64,000 nt of DNA from Conchocele bisecta (GCA_029237695.1 CM055274.1:19395505-19459504), one strand, 5' to 3'; counted from the first letter of the stretch, positions 24,901 to 32,897 are shown. Program-made: numbers and translations. The notes: generated from the letters alone by a model not told the origin.

Positions 24901-27418
24901 CAAATTTAAAAATTCACTTATTTGAGCTGCAATGTTTGCTTTTTGCAGCTCAACTAATTAAAGTTTCAACTTTATTACAGTATTTTCGCTACTCAATTTG
25001 AAAATCAATGTGTATTTTCACATTGCTGTGAGTATTTTGTATCCCCGCTTTTAATAAGCAATGCATATTCTGCTATAATAAGTGCATAAAATACGCCAAT
25101 ACACACCTTATCTGGAGCCCTGGTTCCCAGAGTGTCAGGTTTAGAGATTATGATGTAACTCCGTGTTGAGTATAGGTGTCTACAATGGAACCTCTCTAAG
25201 CCTGTCACCCTGGGAGGTCCATATAATGCCAAATACAGTTGAGCCTATTTTAAAGACGACCTTGGAACAGCATTTCCCTGTCTATAGCAACCACGTTACT
25301 TCTTTCCCAATAATTATTTGAGTTCATGTAGATTTGGCGTTCTTACATAACTCAAATAACTAATGATAGCTCTTAAATAGTTATACCCCCCGCAACAAGT
25401 TGTGAGGGGGGTGGGGGGGTATAATGGAGTCCGCCCGCCCGCCCACATAACATCAGAGAAATATGTTATAACTTCTATTTCTTTCATCTAAAATGCTTAA
25501 TACTTCACACTACCATGCTGCGCCAAATCCACGACCGTTCAACCCCCGCTGATCCCAAGGTCAAAGTCACATACTTAGGTCAAATAAGTTATAACTTCTA
25601 TTTTCTTCATTGAAAATTCTTAATATTTCACTTGTGCATTCCTCTAAGATTGTACTATGATGCTGTGACAAATCCATGACCGTCCAGCCCCCGCTGATCC
25701 CAAGGTCAATGTCACATACTTAGTCTCTTTACAAAACTTAACATCAGAGAAATATGTTATAACTTCTATTTCTTTCATCGAAAATTCTTAATATTTCATG
25801 CATGCATTCTAAGGCTCTAACTATCATGCTGTGACAAATTCCCACTGATCTCGAGGTCAAGGTCCATAACTCGGTTATAACTTCTATTACCTTGCTCGGA
25901 TCTGCTTCACATTTCACACACGCATTGCTCCAATGTGACAAATTCATGTTTGTGCCGCCCCCGCTAAGCTCAGAGTCAAGGTCAGAAGCCCACACACTTC
26001 AATTGTTTTTTACATATTTAGGGGCAGTCACCGCCACATAGTATGTTCCACCTTGTCTGCTCACTTTTATCAATCAATAATACGCAGCTACATTTGTATT
26101 AGAAGGTCGTAATGATGTACATATAAGACATGTGCGGACCTTTGGCTTCACAAACACGCCTAGTTTAAACAATATTTATTTCAAGTTATGGCAAGTGAGA
26201 TATATATACATACAATTGAGAACAGGATTAGAAAACAAGCTTTTACACTTATGTCTTGGCATACGCGCCTATTTTTACTGTATAAGTCGGCATGCGCTAT
26301 CGTTCCATGTATATAATTATTTCTTCTATGTCATTAAAAATGTTTATGTTGACAAGAAATTATTTAGTTTAAGTCAAATTAGTACATGTATATAATATGA
26401 GATCAATTAAAGAAAGTTAGGCATGTTGTTCTATTGTTGCGGTTTGTTCCTTCACTCTCTGGTGTGATTTAGTACATTTGTAAGAGTCACACATTTCCAA
26501 CTCTTGTTATTTCCTATTTTCAGCTGACTACGTAGACATGTTCCGTGAGTTTGAAACCAAGAAACGAAATATCAAGGCTGACCTGAAGGCGAAGGTGACA
26601 TTCAAGGTGCCAATTGCGCTGAAAGGAACTATTTGAGGAACAGTCTAAAACAAATATAAAGAAAACCGTTGACGGTATTAAAGACCTGGCGGGCAAACTG
26701 ACGTGGAGCTGGAGATAAGGTGCGAATTGAGGGTGACGTGATGAGGGAACTGTTTGAGGAGTCGTGCAACAACACCGTCAAACACGTGAAGAAACTACTG
26801 CGGGAGAAAGTCAGCGAAGGCGTTAACACCATCTTGATGGTAGGTGGCTTCTCCGAGTCACCGCTGCTGCAGGAGATGATGAAGGAAAGCTTTAAGAATA
26901 AGCGTGTTATTATACCTGAGGATGCAGGACTTGCTGTACTAAAAGGAGCTGTATTGTTTGGCCATAACCCGATGACAATCAAGACTAGAATTGCCAAATG
27001 TTCGTACGGTATACGAGTGTACAGGGATTTTGAGGACGGCGTACATCCAAAAGACAAGAAAATATTTGCCGACGGCAAGACCAAATGTAAGGACGTGTTT
27101 GCCTCTCATGTCAAAAAGGGGGACGAGTTAATTGTTGGTGAAGCTCAAATCTCACAGCGGTATACACCTCTGGAGGCGGACCAAACATCGCTAGTATTCG
27201 ACATCTACACATCCACGGATCCTGATGCAAAGTTCGTCACGGATGATTGCTGTACATATGCTGGTCAACTCGAGGTTAAGGTGCCAAATCTATCCGGGGG
27301 CAAAGACAGGGCTGTTCATGTGAACATGGGATTTAGCGGCACCGAAATAACGGTTGAGGCAAAGGAAGAAAAGCCTCCGCATAACATCCAAAAGGCGACC
27401 TTTAAATTTTTGGACTAG
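10571..27418 (+). CDS. HSPA12: HSPA12-like gene (HSP70-family ATPase), five exons seen, 5' end missing
   Basis: The exons 10571-10783, 12680-12898, 20621-20786, 24583-24756 and 26524-27418 have GT/AG borders and matching phases (0, 0, 1, 1). They give about 555 residues, against about 675-686 for human HSPA12A/B. Recognised blocks in order: [57 protein letters not shown] (phosphate-2 loop); [41 protein letters not shown] (adenosine-binding region); and a C-terminal beta-type segment ending [12 protein letters not shown]12 proteins are atypical cytosolic HSP70 relatives lacking the usual substrate-binding lid. The first exon, with the DxGTT-type phosphate-1 motif, is not found; it may lie in the 500-N gap or be lost. 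The last exon has two frameshifts, so this is either a recent pseudogene or an assembly with indel errors. Confidence 0.85.
10883..11465 (+). mobile_element. HINE-like family B variant, three core units
   Basis: The 5' hairpin TGTCGCGCCCACTTGTGGAC / AGCGCGATA is followed by three units of about 170 bp, each with TTCATATGCATGTTTACCAT, a GGTCAAGGTCA or GGTCAA motif and ATATCTCCTCAACCGCTTCA. The standard family B 3' end (GCGACATGCAGGCC...CTAGT) is not present, so the copy is 3' truncated. Confidence 0.6.
11643..11790 (+). mobile_element. HINE-like family L, very short copy
   Basis: The 5' hairpin ATGCCCCACCACGGTAGTGT / AGGGGCAT is followed by GTTGTCCGTCCATCCC. The 3' region GGTAGGTGGGGCATCCGTG is complementary to the 5' arm TGCCCCACC. 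Almost all internal core is missing. The exact 3' terminus is uncertain. Confidence 0.5.
12188..12678. repeat. CCAA/AACC microsatellite split by a SINE, reaching a splice acceptor
   Basis: AACC-rich simple sequence fills 12188-12415 and resumes at about 12640-12678. The last 12 bases before exon 12680 are AACCAATTCAG-like, so the acceptor of the HSPA12-like exon sits inside degenerate microsatellite with a poor polypyrimidine tract. The ORFs rich in Asn/Gln/Pro/Thr across it are repeat translations. Confidence 0.8.
12413..12640 (+). mobile_element. SINE-like retroposon with AAAC tail
   Basis: It has TTAGGGGAAGGGGCCAAGTG, then AATGCAGCAGGTTAAATTGA and the conserved 3' block GCCTTATATGACCTTAGCTG / TTGATAGGCTGTTAAACACC, and ends in (AAAC)n. 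The same 3' block is at 44285, 47238, 55572 and in variant form at 39797. It lies inside the AACC microsatellite 40 bp upstream of an exon. Confidence 0.6.
12680..12898 (+). CDS. HSPA12: HSPA12-like exon (RYLK...VLTVPAIW block)
   Basis: It is bounded by ACCAATTCAG (ends 12679) and GTCTAT at 12899, a weak donor. It has 73 codons, phase 0/0. The peptide carries [20 protein letters not shown] and [20 protein letters not shown], the block equivalent to the VTVPAYF motif of HSP70 that lines the ATP cleft. It continues directly (REAAEK|AGIKGE) into exon 20621. GC content is visibly higher than in the flanking introns. Confidence 0.9.
12941..13186. mobile_element. TA-flanked MITE (TGAGACAC family)
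   Basis: The terminal inverted repeats are about 45 bp. They begin TGAGACACACCATGTGATTT on the left and, in complement, TGAGACACACCATGTCATTT on the right. Both include CATCTGCGTAATTT. TA lies immediately outside both ends (12939-12940 and 13187-13188), the Tc1/mariner target preference. It is 246 bp long with no ORF. It begins 42 bp after the donor of exon 12680-12898. Confidence 0.8.
14367..15197 (+). mobile_element. Chimeric HINE: family D 5' end joined to family E body and 3' end
   Basis: The first 50 bases (AGCCAGATTTTTTGAAAAAA to GGCGAAAGCCGG) are family D. At about 14416 the sequence switches to family E interior (TCATCGACAATCCAAGATGG) and ends with the E terminus (GGTGAGCGATACAGGCCCAT / TTGGGCCTCTTGTT). 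It is inserted in D1 between T residues, judged from the sibling unit near 15376. Confidence 0.65.
15749..15922 (+). mobile_element. HINE-like family B, short copy within D1
   Basis: It has TGTCGCACACGCTTGCGGAA, a CGTCCGTCCTTCC-type tract, and the 3' end CAAGGCGCGACATGCAGGCC / ACGGCCATCTAGT. The same B copy sits at the same position of family D at 16329-16500 and 37476-37656, so it was already part of D before D amplified. Confidence 0.65.
16329..16500 (+). mobile_element. HINE-like family B, short copy within D1 (second unit)
   Basis: The flanks (CACATGGGTGTTTATCATCA before, CTACAAAAAGTGGGTATAAT after) and the structure are the same as the copy at 15749-15922. The terminal CGGCCATCTAGT is present. 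Confidence 0.65.
16658..16861 (-). mobile_element. HINE-like family F, minus orientation
   Basis: Read on the minus strand it starts TATGCCACCGGGTTTCGAAG / AAACGGGTGGCATATAGTGT, continues through a GTCCGTCC microsatellite, and ends GCAGGTGGCATCCGCGTTCG / ACAAGACGCATTTCTTGTTT. The 5' TGCCACC and 3' GGTGGCA are complementary. It has no tandem core, only TTTCGGTTAACCACTTTGTC. Confidence 0.75.
17035..17186 (+). mobile_element. HINE-like family F, plus orientation, complete short copy
   Basis: A 5' hairpin around TTTCGAAGAAA precedes (GTCC)n. The 3' end is GGTGGCATCCGCGTTCGACA / GACGCAGTTCTTGTT. It is about 150 bp. It lies between a minus F copy and another plus F copy and directly after a run of T. 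Confidence 0.75.
17191..17563 (+). mobile_element. HINE-like family F, 3'-truncated, with MITE inside its GTCC tract
   Basis: A 5' hairpin TATGCCACCGGGTTTCGAAG precedes GTCCGTCTG repeats interrupted at 17269-17489. GTCC/GTCT repeats resume to about 17563. The usual 3' end is absent. Confidence 0.6.
17269..17489. mobile_element. Small inverted-repeat element embedded in a GTCC microsatellite
   Basis: A 22-bp inverted repeat forms both ends: ACATTAGGGTACTTATGTGG plus CT on the left, and its perfect complement AGCCACATAAGTACCCTAAT plus GT on the right. The inside repeats TTTTATGTGGCTAAAAATCG. It is flanked on both sides by GTCC repeats. A structurally similar insert occupies the same context at 51657-51798. 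Confidence 0.7.
18061..18882. repeat. Non-coding tail with CACCACCC-type repeats
   Basis: No gene is recognised. From about 18660, tandem imperfect units such as CCCACAATTAAATAATTGCC and CCCCACCACCCATCAGTAAA occur. They mirror units at 13550-13750 (CCCCACCACCCATCAATAA) on the other side of the hAT-like element. They are probably two arms of one older repeat that was split by the insertion. Confidence 0.5.
18883..18973. repeat. 91-nt poly-C tract with a single G
   Basis: There are 91 bases of C, interrupted only by G at 18939, inside an intron of the HSPA12-like gene. It would be extraordinarily long for a native homopolymer. It may be a real poly-C/poly-G tract within a repeat or an assembly or sequencing artefact. 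A GGGGGGGTGGGCGG run at about 13530 is its inverted counterpart. Confidence 0.9.
18990..19250. mobile_element. Palindromic MITE (GTAGCCGATTT family), second copy
   Basis: It has ATACTTATCTAGCTAAGTAT, GAGGGAGTAATCATTTATTT and the central CACAGCCAAAATGGCTGTG palindrome, as in 2687-3021. Its left terminus is not adjacent but appears at 13480-13506, where the sequence stops at GCTAAG and resumes here at AAGCATAC. Confidence 0.65.
19475..20615. repeat. 36-bp minisatellite running into an HSPA12-like exon
   Basis: About 30 imperfect copies of a 36-bp unit (core CTTGGAATATCTCTGTATTT followed by GCCGATAATTACGTCC) lie in tandem. Because 36 is a multiple of 3, open frames of 12-residue repeats appear on both strands. 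The longest is 199 residues on the minus strand, with [12 protein letters not shown] repeats; these are not called as genes. The final unit fuses with the splice acceptor of exon 20621. Confidence 0.9.
20621..20786 (+). CDS. HSPA12: HSPA12-like exon (EPEAAS to phosphate-2 loop)
   Basis: The acceptor is CTGCCATTTCAG (ends 20620) and the donor is GTAAGG at 20787. It enters in phase 0 and leaves in phase 1. The peptide [20 protein letters not shown] corresponds to the EPTAAA segment of HSP70, and the exon ends VVDVGG, the first half of the phosphate-2 loop completed by exon 24583. It is GC-rich relative to the abutting minisatellite. Confidence 0.9.
21049..23411 (+). mobile_element. HINE-like family A with about 13 tandem core units
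   Basis: The start is AGCTCACCTGCACGAAGTGC / AGAAGAGCTTATGGC and the end is AACAGGCGAGCTTCGTTGTC / TTCTGACAACTCTTGTT. The 5' GCTCACCTG and 3' CAGGCGAGC pair with one G:T or mismatch. Each core of about 165 bp has AACTTAACGTTGGGGTAAAT, a TTTCATACATGCATTC block, CTATCATGCTGTAGCAAATC and AAGGTCAAGGTCAC. A 3' GTTGTC...GACAAC hairpin precedes the terminal CTCTTGTT. Confidence 0.8.
23759..24453. mobile_element. MITE (TGAGACAC family) interrupted by a HINE
   Basis: The left arm is TGAGACACGTCATGTGCTTT and the right arm is the complement of TGAGACACGTCATGTGATTT; both carry CATCTGCGTAATTTCAT-type subterminal sequence, as in 12941-13186. The middle is taken by a B-like element at 23839-24330. Confidence 0.7.
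23839..24330 (+). mobile_element. HINE-like family B variant carrying non-core sequence
   Basis: The 5' end is GTCGCGCCCGCTGAAGGACA / GCGCGACATAGTCG and the 3' end is GGCGGGCGTGACATGCTGGC / CGTGGCCTTTCTAG. Only one core-like unit is present (to about 23995). Some 290 bp of unrelated sequence follows (23995-24285) and is open on the minus strand for 99 codons. This could be a captured fragment; I do not recognise the encoded peptide. Confidence 0.55.
24583..24756 (+). CDS. HSPA12: HSPA12-like exon (phosphate-2 loop onward)
   Basis: The acceptor is ACCTATTTGCAG (ends 24582) and the donor is GTAAGT at 24757. Phase is 1 at both ends. The peptide [20 protein letters not shown] followed by [17 protein letters not shown] completes the DVGGGTVD nucleotide-binding loop and the Gly-rich segment typical of HSPA12 proteins. 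A MITE begins 22 bp after the donor. Confidence 0.9.
24779..25115. mobile_element. hAT-type MITE (GCTCCAGATAAG family), near complete
   Basis: The start GCTCCAGATAAGTTTTGTAT and the end CACCTTATCTGGAGC are inverted repeats. The interior (CTCACATTGCTGTGAGTATT and TTTTTGCAGCTCAACTAATT) matches 40024-40368 in the opposite orientation. The flanking duplication is not clear. Confidence 0.7.
25383..26020 (+). mobile_element. HINE-like family G, 3'-truncated
   Basis: It begins ATACCCCCCGCAACAAGTTG with a hairpin, then GTCCGCCCGCCC. Four core units follow with AACATCAGAGAAATATGTTA, TTTCACACATGCATT-type blocks and CCCAAGGTCAA motifs. The family's terminal CGCGGGGGGTA...CTAGT is missing. Confidence 0.65.
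26021..26523. other. Intron sequence without recognised feature
   Basis: AT-rich DNA follows a truncated family G element and precedes the last HSPA12-like exon. I see no exon, tRNA or element ends here apart from the acceptor pyrimidine tract (GTTATTTCCTATTTTCAG) just before 26524. Confidence 0.5.
26524..27418 (+). CDS. HSPA12: HSPA12-like last exon with two +1 frameshifts
   Basis: It enters in phase 1 after CCTATTTTCAG and reads [20 protein letters not shown] through [11 protein letters not shown] to a stop at 26634-26636. The family-like sequence resumes one frame over ([20 protein letters not shown], 26632-26691) to a stop at 26716. It resumes again one frame over ([17 protein letters not shown], from 26711) and stays open to the TAG at 27416-27418, including [16 protein letters not shown]. 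The exon length (895 bp) is two bases over the expected phase, consistent with two single-base insertions. The rest is well conserved, so either a very recent pseudogene or consensus errors could explain it. Confidence 0.85.
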
Positions 27419-28041
27419 TTAACTATTTTGCATCAAGTATTTATGGTCCATAATTTGACAAAACAAGGCATATTGCCTTTGCCACTTGTGACTTGTACAT
27501 CTATACAGTGTCAAAGCTGCAGATAAGCTTTGTCTAAAGAGTATTATACCCCCTGATTTCAAATTCAATGCATATGTTAGTTTTGTAAAATGAGTATTTA
27601 ATTTATCATATATTTTTCCGACTTAATATTGGGAATATTGGGAATAAATGAGTACAAAAGCAAACAAAGTTGGAAATTAACATATTTGATATTCTCACAT
27701 AAGGAGACTTTCTACTTTATTAGAGCATTCTTACTCCTCAATTTGAAATTCAATGAGTATTTTTTAAATTGTTGTACTCCCAAATCAATGTTTATTTTCT
27801 GTTTTCAATTTTTCTCAACAAAAACATGCTTTGACAGCACTGAAGAATCATAAGAATCATTTCCAAAGGAAGGAAAAGATTCTCAAGTGCTTTCCAACCA
27901 TGCTTTTATTCAACAAACAAGACAAAATATGAAACAACGGCAGACGAAAATGTTTGTTTCCCGCATTTTATGTGTTAAAGTATTCACATTGTGACCTACT
28001 ACCATGCTGCAAGGAAATGTACATGTACTTAATAGGATCTA
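27419..28041. other. 3' flank of the HSPA12-like gene, with MITE and hairpin-family fragments
   Basis: No coding sequence is seen. 27510-27780 is a degenerate copy of the GCTCCAGATAAG MITE family. 27826-27905 is a degenerate copy of the palindromic family whose near-perfect form is at 49684-49752. An obvious AATAAA signal next to the stop codon is not seen; AATAAATG occurs at 27642-27649. Confidence 0.5.
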
Positions 28042-28764
28042 TTAAAGGTACATGTCTACTCAATAAGCACAAAATGTTCTTTATATGAATTAAATAAGTG
28101 TATAATTGTGTCACTATTCCATCAGTTCTAAAAAATATGAGTGCCCGCTGTACATATATAATCATTTAGTAATACAGTCAGAATTCGTTACAACGGCATA
28201 GTTCGTCAGAGATGAATCTGCCGTTATAACGAATATGCCGTTATAACGAATATGCCGGTATAAAGAATCGGCGATTTTCTCCTCGCTATCAGACTGTCGT
28301 GATAATTCCGGTAATTGGAACATGTCGGTAATTGGTAACCACGCATTGTATCGACGCTATTTGCTGTCATTTTACATTAGCATTATCGGCAGATATATAC
28401 TTATTTGTCACCACATTGATAAAGCAATGCATATATACGAATTTATATCAAGGAAACAAACACAATTCATAGCTAATCCGGTATTTGACAAAGTCTAGGT
28501 TGCAGGCGAACCTGTTTGTTAATTGTAGAGCGCGTGGTGAATACCGGATTATCTGTGAAATTGTTTCTTTATTGTTAGCAATTCGCAAACATGTGCATTT
28601 ATAAAAGAAACACATATTTTAATAAACAGTTTGTTTTAATTTACATGCTAAAATTTATAAAATTGCAAAGCAAAAACATGTAGAGTGGTTTCCCTTTAAA
28701 TATTTACATGACGATTCGTCCCTATCTGAACTCGCCCCAGAGGCAATGCTACACGATAATTATT

Positions 28765-29530
28765 GTATCCCCCGGACTCCGTCGGGGGATACTATGGATT
28801 TGACAGCGCGCCGCGTCCGCGTCCGCGTCCGCGGTCCGCGTCCGCCGTAGACACTTCTTGTCCGGAGCATAACTCGAACACCCTTTGGAATATTTTCATG
28901 AAACTTTACACATGCATAGACCACGACCCGAAGGTGTGTCGCGCGCAAGAATGACAACTCTTGCATAGCTAATTTTTTAGTTATCTCCCTTTTTTGTTTC
29001 TCGCACTGATTTCGTGTCCGGAGCATAACTCCACCACCCTTTCGAATATTTTCATGAAACTTCACACATGCATAGACCACGACCCGAAGGTGTGTTGCGC
29101 ACAAGAATGACAACTCTTGCATAGCTAATTTTTTAGTTATCTCCCTTTTTTGTTTCGCGCACTGATTGACCATAACTCGACCACCCTTTGGAATATTTTT
29201 ATGAAACTTAACACATTCAATTAGACCACGAACCGAAGGTGTGTCGTGCACAAGAATGACAACTCTTGCATAACTAATTTTTGAGTTATCTCCCTTTTTT
29301 GTTTTCGCTCACTGATTTCCTGTCCGGAGCATAACTCGACCACCCTTTGGAATATTTTCATGAAACTTCACACATGCATAGACCACGACTCGACCACCCT
29401 TTGGAATATTTTTATGAAACTTAACACATTCAATTAGACCACGAACCGAAGGTGTGTCGCGCACAAGAATGACAACTCTTGCGTAGCTAATTTTTCAGTT
29501 ATCTCCCTTTTTTGTTTTGCGCACTCTACA
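28765..29530 (+). mobile_element. HINE-like family I with about four core units
   Basis: The 5' hairpin GTATCCCCCGGACTCCGTCG / GGGGGATAC precedes a GTCCGC microsatellite. Units of about 155 bp follow, each with GAGCATAACTCGACCACCCT, CATGAAACTTCACACATGCA and TTTAGTTATCTCCCTTTTTT. The 3' terminus is not identified because H-like and other sequence follows from about 29530. Confidence 0.65.
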
Positions 29531-29539
29531 AACTGGACA

Positions 29540-29861
29540 ATAATGCATGAAGACCTGTTTTCTCGTCTGCTCTGTATACCTTTTCTCGTGTGCTCTGTAC
29601 ACCTTACCTGTAGAGAGAACAATAGAAACTGGGAGAACCATGTGCTAAGCATGTGCTAAGCATGGGCTAGCATGTGCAGATGTCCAGTGCTTGACCACTG
29701 CTTGACCACTGCTGACCAGGTAATTTATACAGGTAAATCACTACATTGGGTACTGTGTTGAAAATATTGTGGCATTATGTGGACCTCTGCAGATATATGT
29801 AGATAAATATAGGACTATTAAAAAAAAAATCTGGTCTCCAATAGCAAGCATTATTATTTTT

Positions 29862-29894
<33 letters not shown>

Positions 29895-30400
29895 CATTAT
29901 TTGTTTTCTTATTTTTTTCAAATTATTTTTCAATTTGACTGGAAAAAAAATCTGGGCTCCAGTAGCAAGCATTATTATTTTAAACTTTTTTTTTCATTTT
30001 TTTTTTTTTTCATTTTTTATTTTTTTTTCAAATTATTTTTCATTCGTCCAGTAGCATAAGGTCGTAAGTGCTATACAGACAATATTCACCTGTGCATGTT
30101 GCTAGCATGTGCAACTGACCACTGACCACTTACAGGTAATTTATACAGGTAAATGATTATATTACATTTCCGTAAACTGTGTTGAAAATATTGTGGCATT
30201 ATGTGGACCTGTGCAGATATATATAGATAAATATAGGACTATTAAAAAAAATTCTGGGCTCCAGTAGCAAGCATTATTATTATTCATTTTTAAACTTTTT
30301 TTCCATTTTTTTTTTTTCATTTTTTTTTTTCAAATTCTTTTCAATTTTTGTCTAGTAGCATAAGGTCGTAAGTGCTATATACAGACTATTATCATATAAT
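29540..30400. repeat. H-like repeat with long poly-T blocks
   Basis: Sequence related to the H element at 51171-53097 (TGCATGAAGACCTGTTTTCT, AGAGAACAATAG, CAGGTAATTTATACAGGTAA) occurs in two or three imperfect units separated by T-rich blocks (29867-29894, 29986-30025, 30296-30335). The ORFs across these blocks are poly-Phe or poly-Lys translations and were dropped. Confidence 0.55.
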
Positions 30401-30403
30401 AAA

Positions 30404-30469
30404 ACAATTATTGACTAGTGAGCCATAGAATATAATCTGATATTCTATGGTTCACTAGTCAATAATTGT
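30404..30469. repeat. 30-bp-arm hairpin
   Basis: The left arm (30404-30433, including GACTAGTGAGCCATAGAATA) and right arm (30440-30469, including ATTCTATGGTTCACTAGTCA) pair with one mismatch around a 6-base loop. It lies between the H-like repeat and a short HINE-like piece. It is probably a MITE core or end. Confidence 0.75.
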
Positions 30470-30474
30470 ATAAT

Positions 30475-30556
30475 ATGTTCGGGCCAGTGAAAATTGCTTT
30501 CGGGCCCAGGTTCGAGGTCAAGGCGGGACAAGGCGAGGCATCTGATTCCGCGGAAT
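30475..30556 (+). mobile_element. Miniature HINE-like derivative with a C-type 3' end
   Basis: A TTCGGGCCAGTG...CTTTCGGGCCC hairpin-like start is followed by AGGTTCGAGGTCAAGGCGGG. The end GATTCCGCGGAATTCTTGTT matches the terminus of family C (GGCGGAATTCTTGTT). It is only about 82 bp. Confidence 0.4.
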
Positions 30557-30618
30557 TCTTGTTTACTTATCTCCCTTTGTTGTTTCGTGCTCTGATTTTG
30601 TATCCAGAGCATAACTCG

Positions 30619-31252
30619 AACACGTATATACGCATTGCTCTAATGGTCCTCTACCGCCCTGTGCCAAATCCACGTTCGTTCTGCCCCCGTCAAGCCCAGG
30701 GTCAAGGTCACATACTTAGTGCTTCAAAAACATTAACGCTTGGGTAAATATCTTATACTTTCTGTTTTCTTTCATGGATCATGGATCATCTTCATATTTC
30801 ATATACGCATTGCTCTAATGGTCCTCTACGCCCTGTGCCAAATCCACGTTCGTCCTGCCCCACCAATCCCAGGGTCAAGGTCACATACTTGGTGCTTCAA
30901 AAACTTTAACGCTCAGGTAAATATCTTATAATTTTTATTTTCCATTCACGGATCAACTTCATATTTCATATACGCGTTGCTCTAATGGTCGTCTACCGCC
31001 CTGTGCCAAATCCACGTTCGTCCTGCCCCCGCCAAGCCCAGGGTCAAGGTCACATACTTAGTGCTTCAAAAACTTTAACGCTCGGGTAAATATCTTATAA
31101 TTTCTGTTTTCTTTCATGGATCATCTTCATATTTCATATACGCATTGCTCTAATGGTCCTCTACCGCTCTGTGCCAAATCCACGTTCGTCCTGCCCCCGC
31201 CAATCCCAGGGTCAAGGTCACATACTTGGTGCTTCAAAAACTTTAATGCTTC
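30619..31252 (+). repeat. Four tandem HINE-type cores (period about 167-175 bp)
   Basis: Unit starts near 30626, 30801, 30968 and 31137 share TACGCATTGCTCTAATGGTC, GTGCCAAATCCACGTTCGT, CAGGGTCAAGGTCACATACT and TTCTTTCATGGATCATCTTC. They are related to the family G cores by layout but form a separate subgroup. No terminal hairpins flank the array directly. Confidence 0.7.
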
Positions 31253-31419
31253 AATGACTGGATTTAATGACTTGTAAATTTAGTTGCTAACTGTTCATTT
31301 CTTAATTGATGTTTGCAAAATAGTACATCACAGCAGGTGACAAGGTACCGACACGTTAATTGCCGCTATTTATGACAGCAGGTCGGGGTTAATCAGCTGT
31401 GAAATTGTTTAGATATGGT

Positions 31420-31655
31420 CAGTGACTGGTTCCCGAATATCGGTTTCCGGCACGTAATGCCGGATAACAGCTGGTACCAGCGACGCCGGGTACCAGCGAT
31501 GCCGGGTACCGGCGCCGTTATCATGGTTATGACGCACATTATATGGTCAGTGACTGGTTCCCGAATATCGGTTTCCGTAATGCCGGATAACAGAGCTGGG
31601 TCACAGCGCTGGTACCAGCGACGCCGGGTACCGGCGCCGTTATAACGCACATTAA
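31420..31655. repeat. Tandem duplication inside the pogo-like element
   Basis: A unit of about 130 bp with GGTCAGTGACTGGTTCCCGA, TAATGCCGGATAACAG and GACGCCGGGTACCGGCGCCG occurs at 31417 and again at 31545. GGTACCGGCGCC-type palindromes within it make it strongly self-complementary. Confidence 0.7.
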
Positions 31656-31948
31656 ATAAGACTTAAACTGTGTATTCGTTTGCGGGAATTCCCTGCCGGT
31701 GCCGGAAGCCGAATTTGCCGGTATATCGAGCCGATTAAAGAGCATGCCGATTGGTTTGGCGGCTTATTGTGCCGGGAGGCGAATATGCCGTTATAACGTG
31801 TGCCGCTGTAACGAATTCTGACTGTATTTATCTTACTGATAGTGACTCACGGTGGTAACCGGCTGTTGTCATATGCAAATGAGGCATGCTACTTGTTAAT
31901 TACCGGTATTTTTACTAATTAAATGCGTCACCTGAAAAAATTATATTT

Positions 31949-32897
31949 ATACCCCCCGCAACGAGTTGTGGGGGGTATACTGGAGTCAGGTTGTCCGTCC
32001 GTCCGTCTGTCCGTCCGTCCATGCGTCCATAAACTTAACATCAGAGAAATATTGTTATAACTTCTATTTCCTTCATCTAAAATGCTCAATATTTCACACA
32101 TGCATTCCTGTAAGGCTCTACTACCATGCTGTGCTAAATCCACGACCGTCCAACCCCCGCAGATCCCAAGGTCAAGGTCAAATACTTAGTCCGTAAACTT
32201 AACATCAGAGAAATATTGTTATAACTTCTACTTCCTTCATCTAAAATGCTTAATATTTCACACATGCATTCCTGTAAGGCTCTACTACCATGCTGTGCCA
32301 AATCCACAACCGTCCAACCCCCGCTGATCACAAGGTCAAGGTCAAATACTTAGTCTCTTTACAAAACTTAACATCAGAGAAATAAGTTAACTTCTATTTC
32401 CTTCATTGAAAATTCTTATTATTTCACTTGTGCATTCCTCTAAGGTTGTATTATCATGCTGTGACAAATCTACGACTGTCCAACCCCCGCTGATCCCAAG
32501 GTCAAGGTCACATACTTAGTCTCTTTACAAAACTTAACATCAGAGAAATATGTTATAACTTCTATTTCTTTCATTGAAAATTCTTAATATTTCATATGCT
32601 GTGACAAATCCCTTCTGATCTCGAGGTCAAGGTCACATACTTAGTCTCTTTACAAAACTTAACATCAGAGAAATCGGTTATAACTTCTATGTCCTTGCTC
32701 GGATCTGCTTCACATTTCACACATGCATTGGTCCAATGGACCTGTACCACCCTGTGACAAATTCACGTTCATGCCGCTCCCGCTAATCCCAGAGTCAAGG
32801 TCACAAGCCCACACACTTGGAAATTTTTACATATTTTAGGGGTACCTGGGCCCACGCGGGGGGTATTCCGTAAGCCTCGCTTACTGACCAATCTAGT
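31949..32897 (+). mobile_element. HINE-like family G, complete, delimited by an empty site
   Basis: It starts ATACCCCCCGCAACGAGTTG / TGGGGGGTATACTGGAGTC with a (GTCC)n tract. About five cores follow, with AACATCAGAGAAATATTGTT and AAGGTCAAGGTCA. It ends CCACGCGGGGGGTATTCCGT / AAGCCTCGCTTACTGACCAA / TCTAGT. The left arm TACCCCCCGC pairs with GCGGGGGGTA near the 3' end, and AAGC...GCTT forms the 3' hairpin. The uninterrupted paralogue (junction at 45286/45287) shows insertion between T residues with no target duplication. Confidence 0.85.

Larger units (their letters stand above)
28175..31824. mobile_element. Pogo/Tigger-like TA-flanked element, invaded remnant
   Basis: The terminal inverted repeats are CAGTCAGAATTCGTTACA, followed by A/G and CGGCA, at both ends. 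TA lies outside at 28173-28174 and 31825-31826. The uninterrupted paralogue near 45404-45410 shows a single TA at this point, which proves the duplication. Subterminal GCCGTTATAACGAATATGCC repeats occur at both ends. There is no transposase ORF; the interior is largely other repeats. Confidence 0.75.

Noticed and set aside
26629..27084. 151-codon minus-strand ORF
   Set aside because: It is antisense to the conserved HSPA12-like exon and has no independent similarity.
28760..29251. 163-codon minus-strand ORF with VVYACVKFHENIPKGGRVML repeats
   Set aside because: It is a translation of tandem family I cores. The same peptide appears from the family I copy at 3956-4249.
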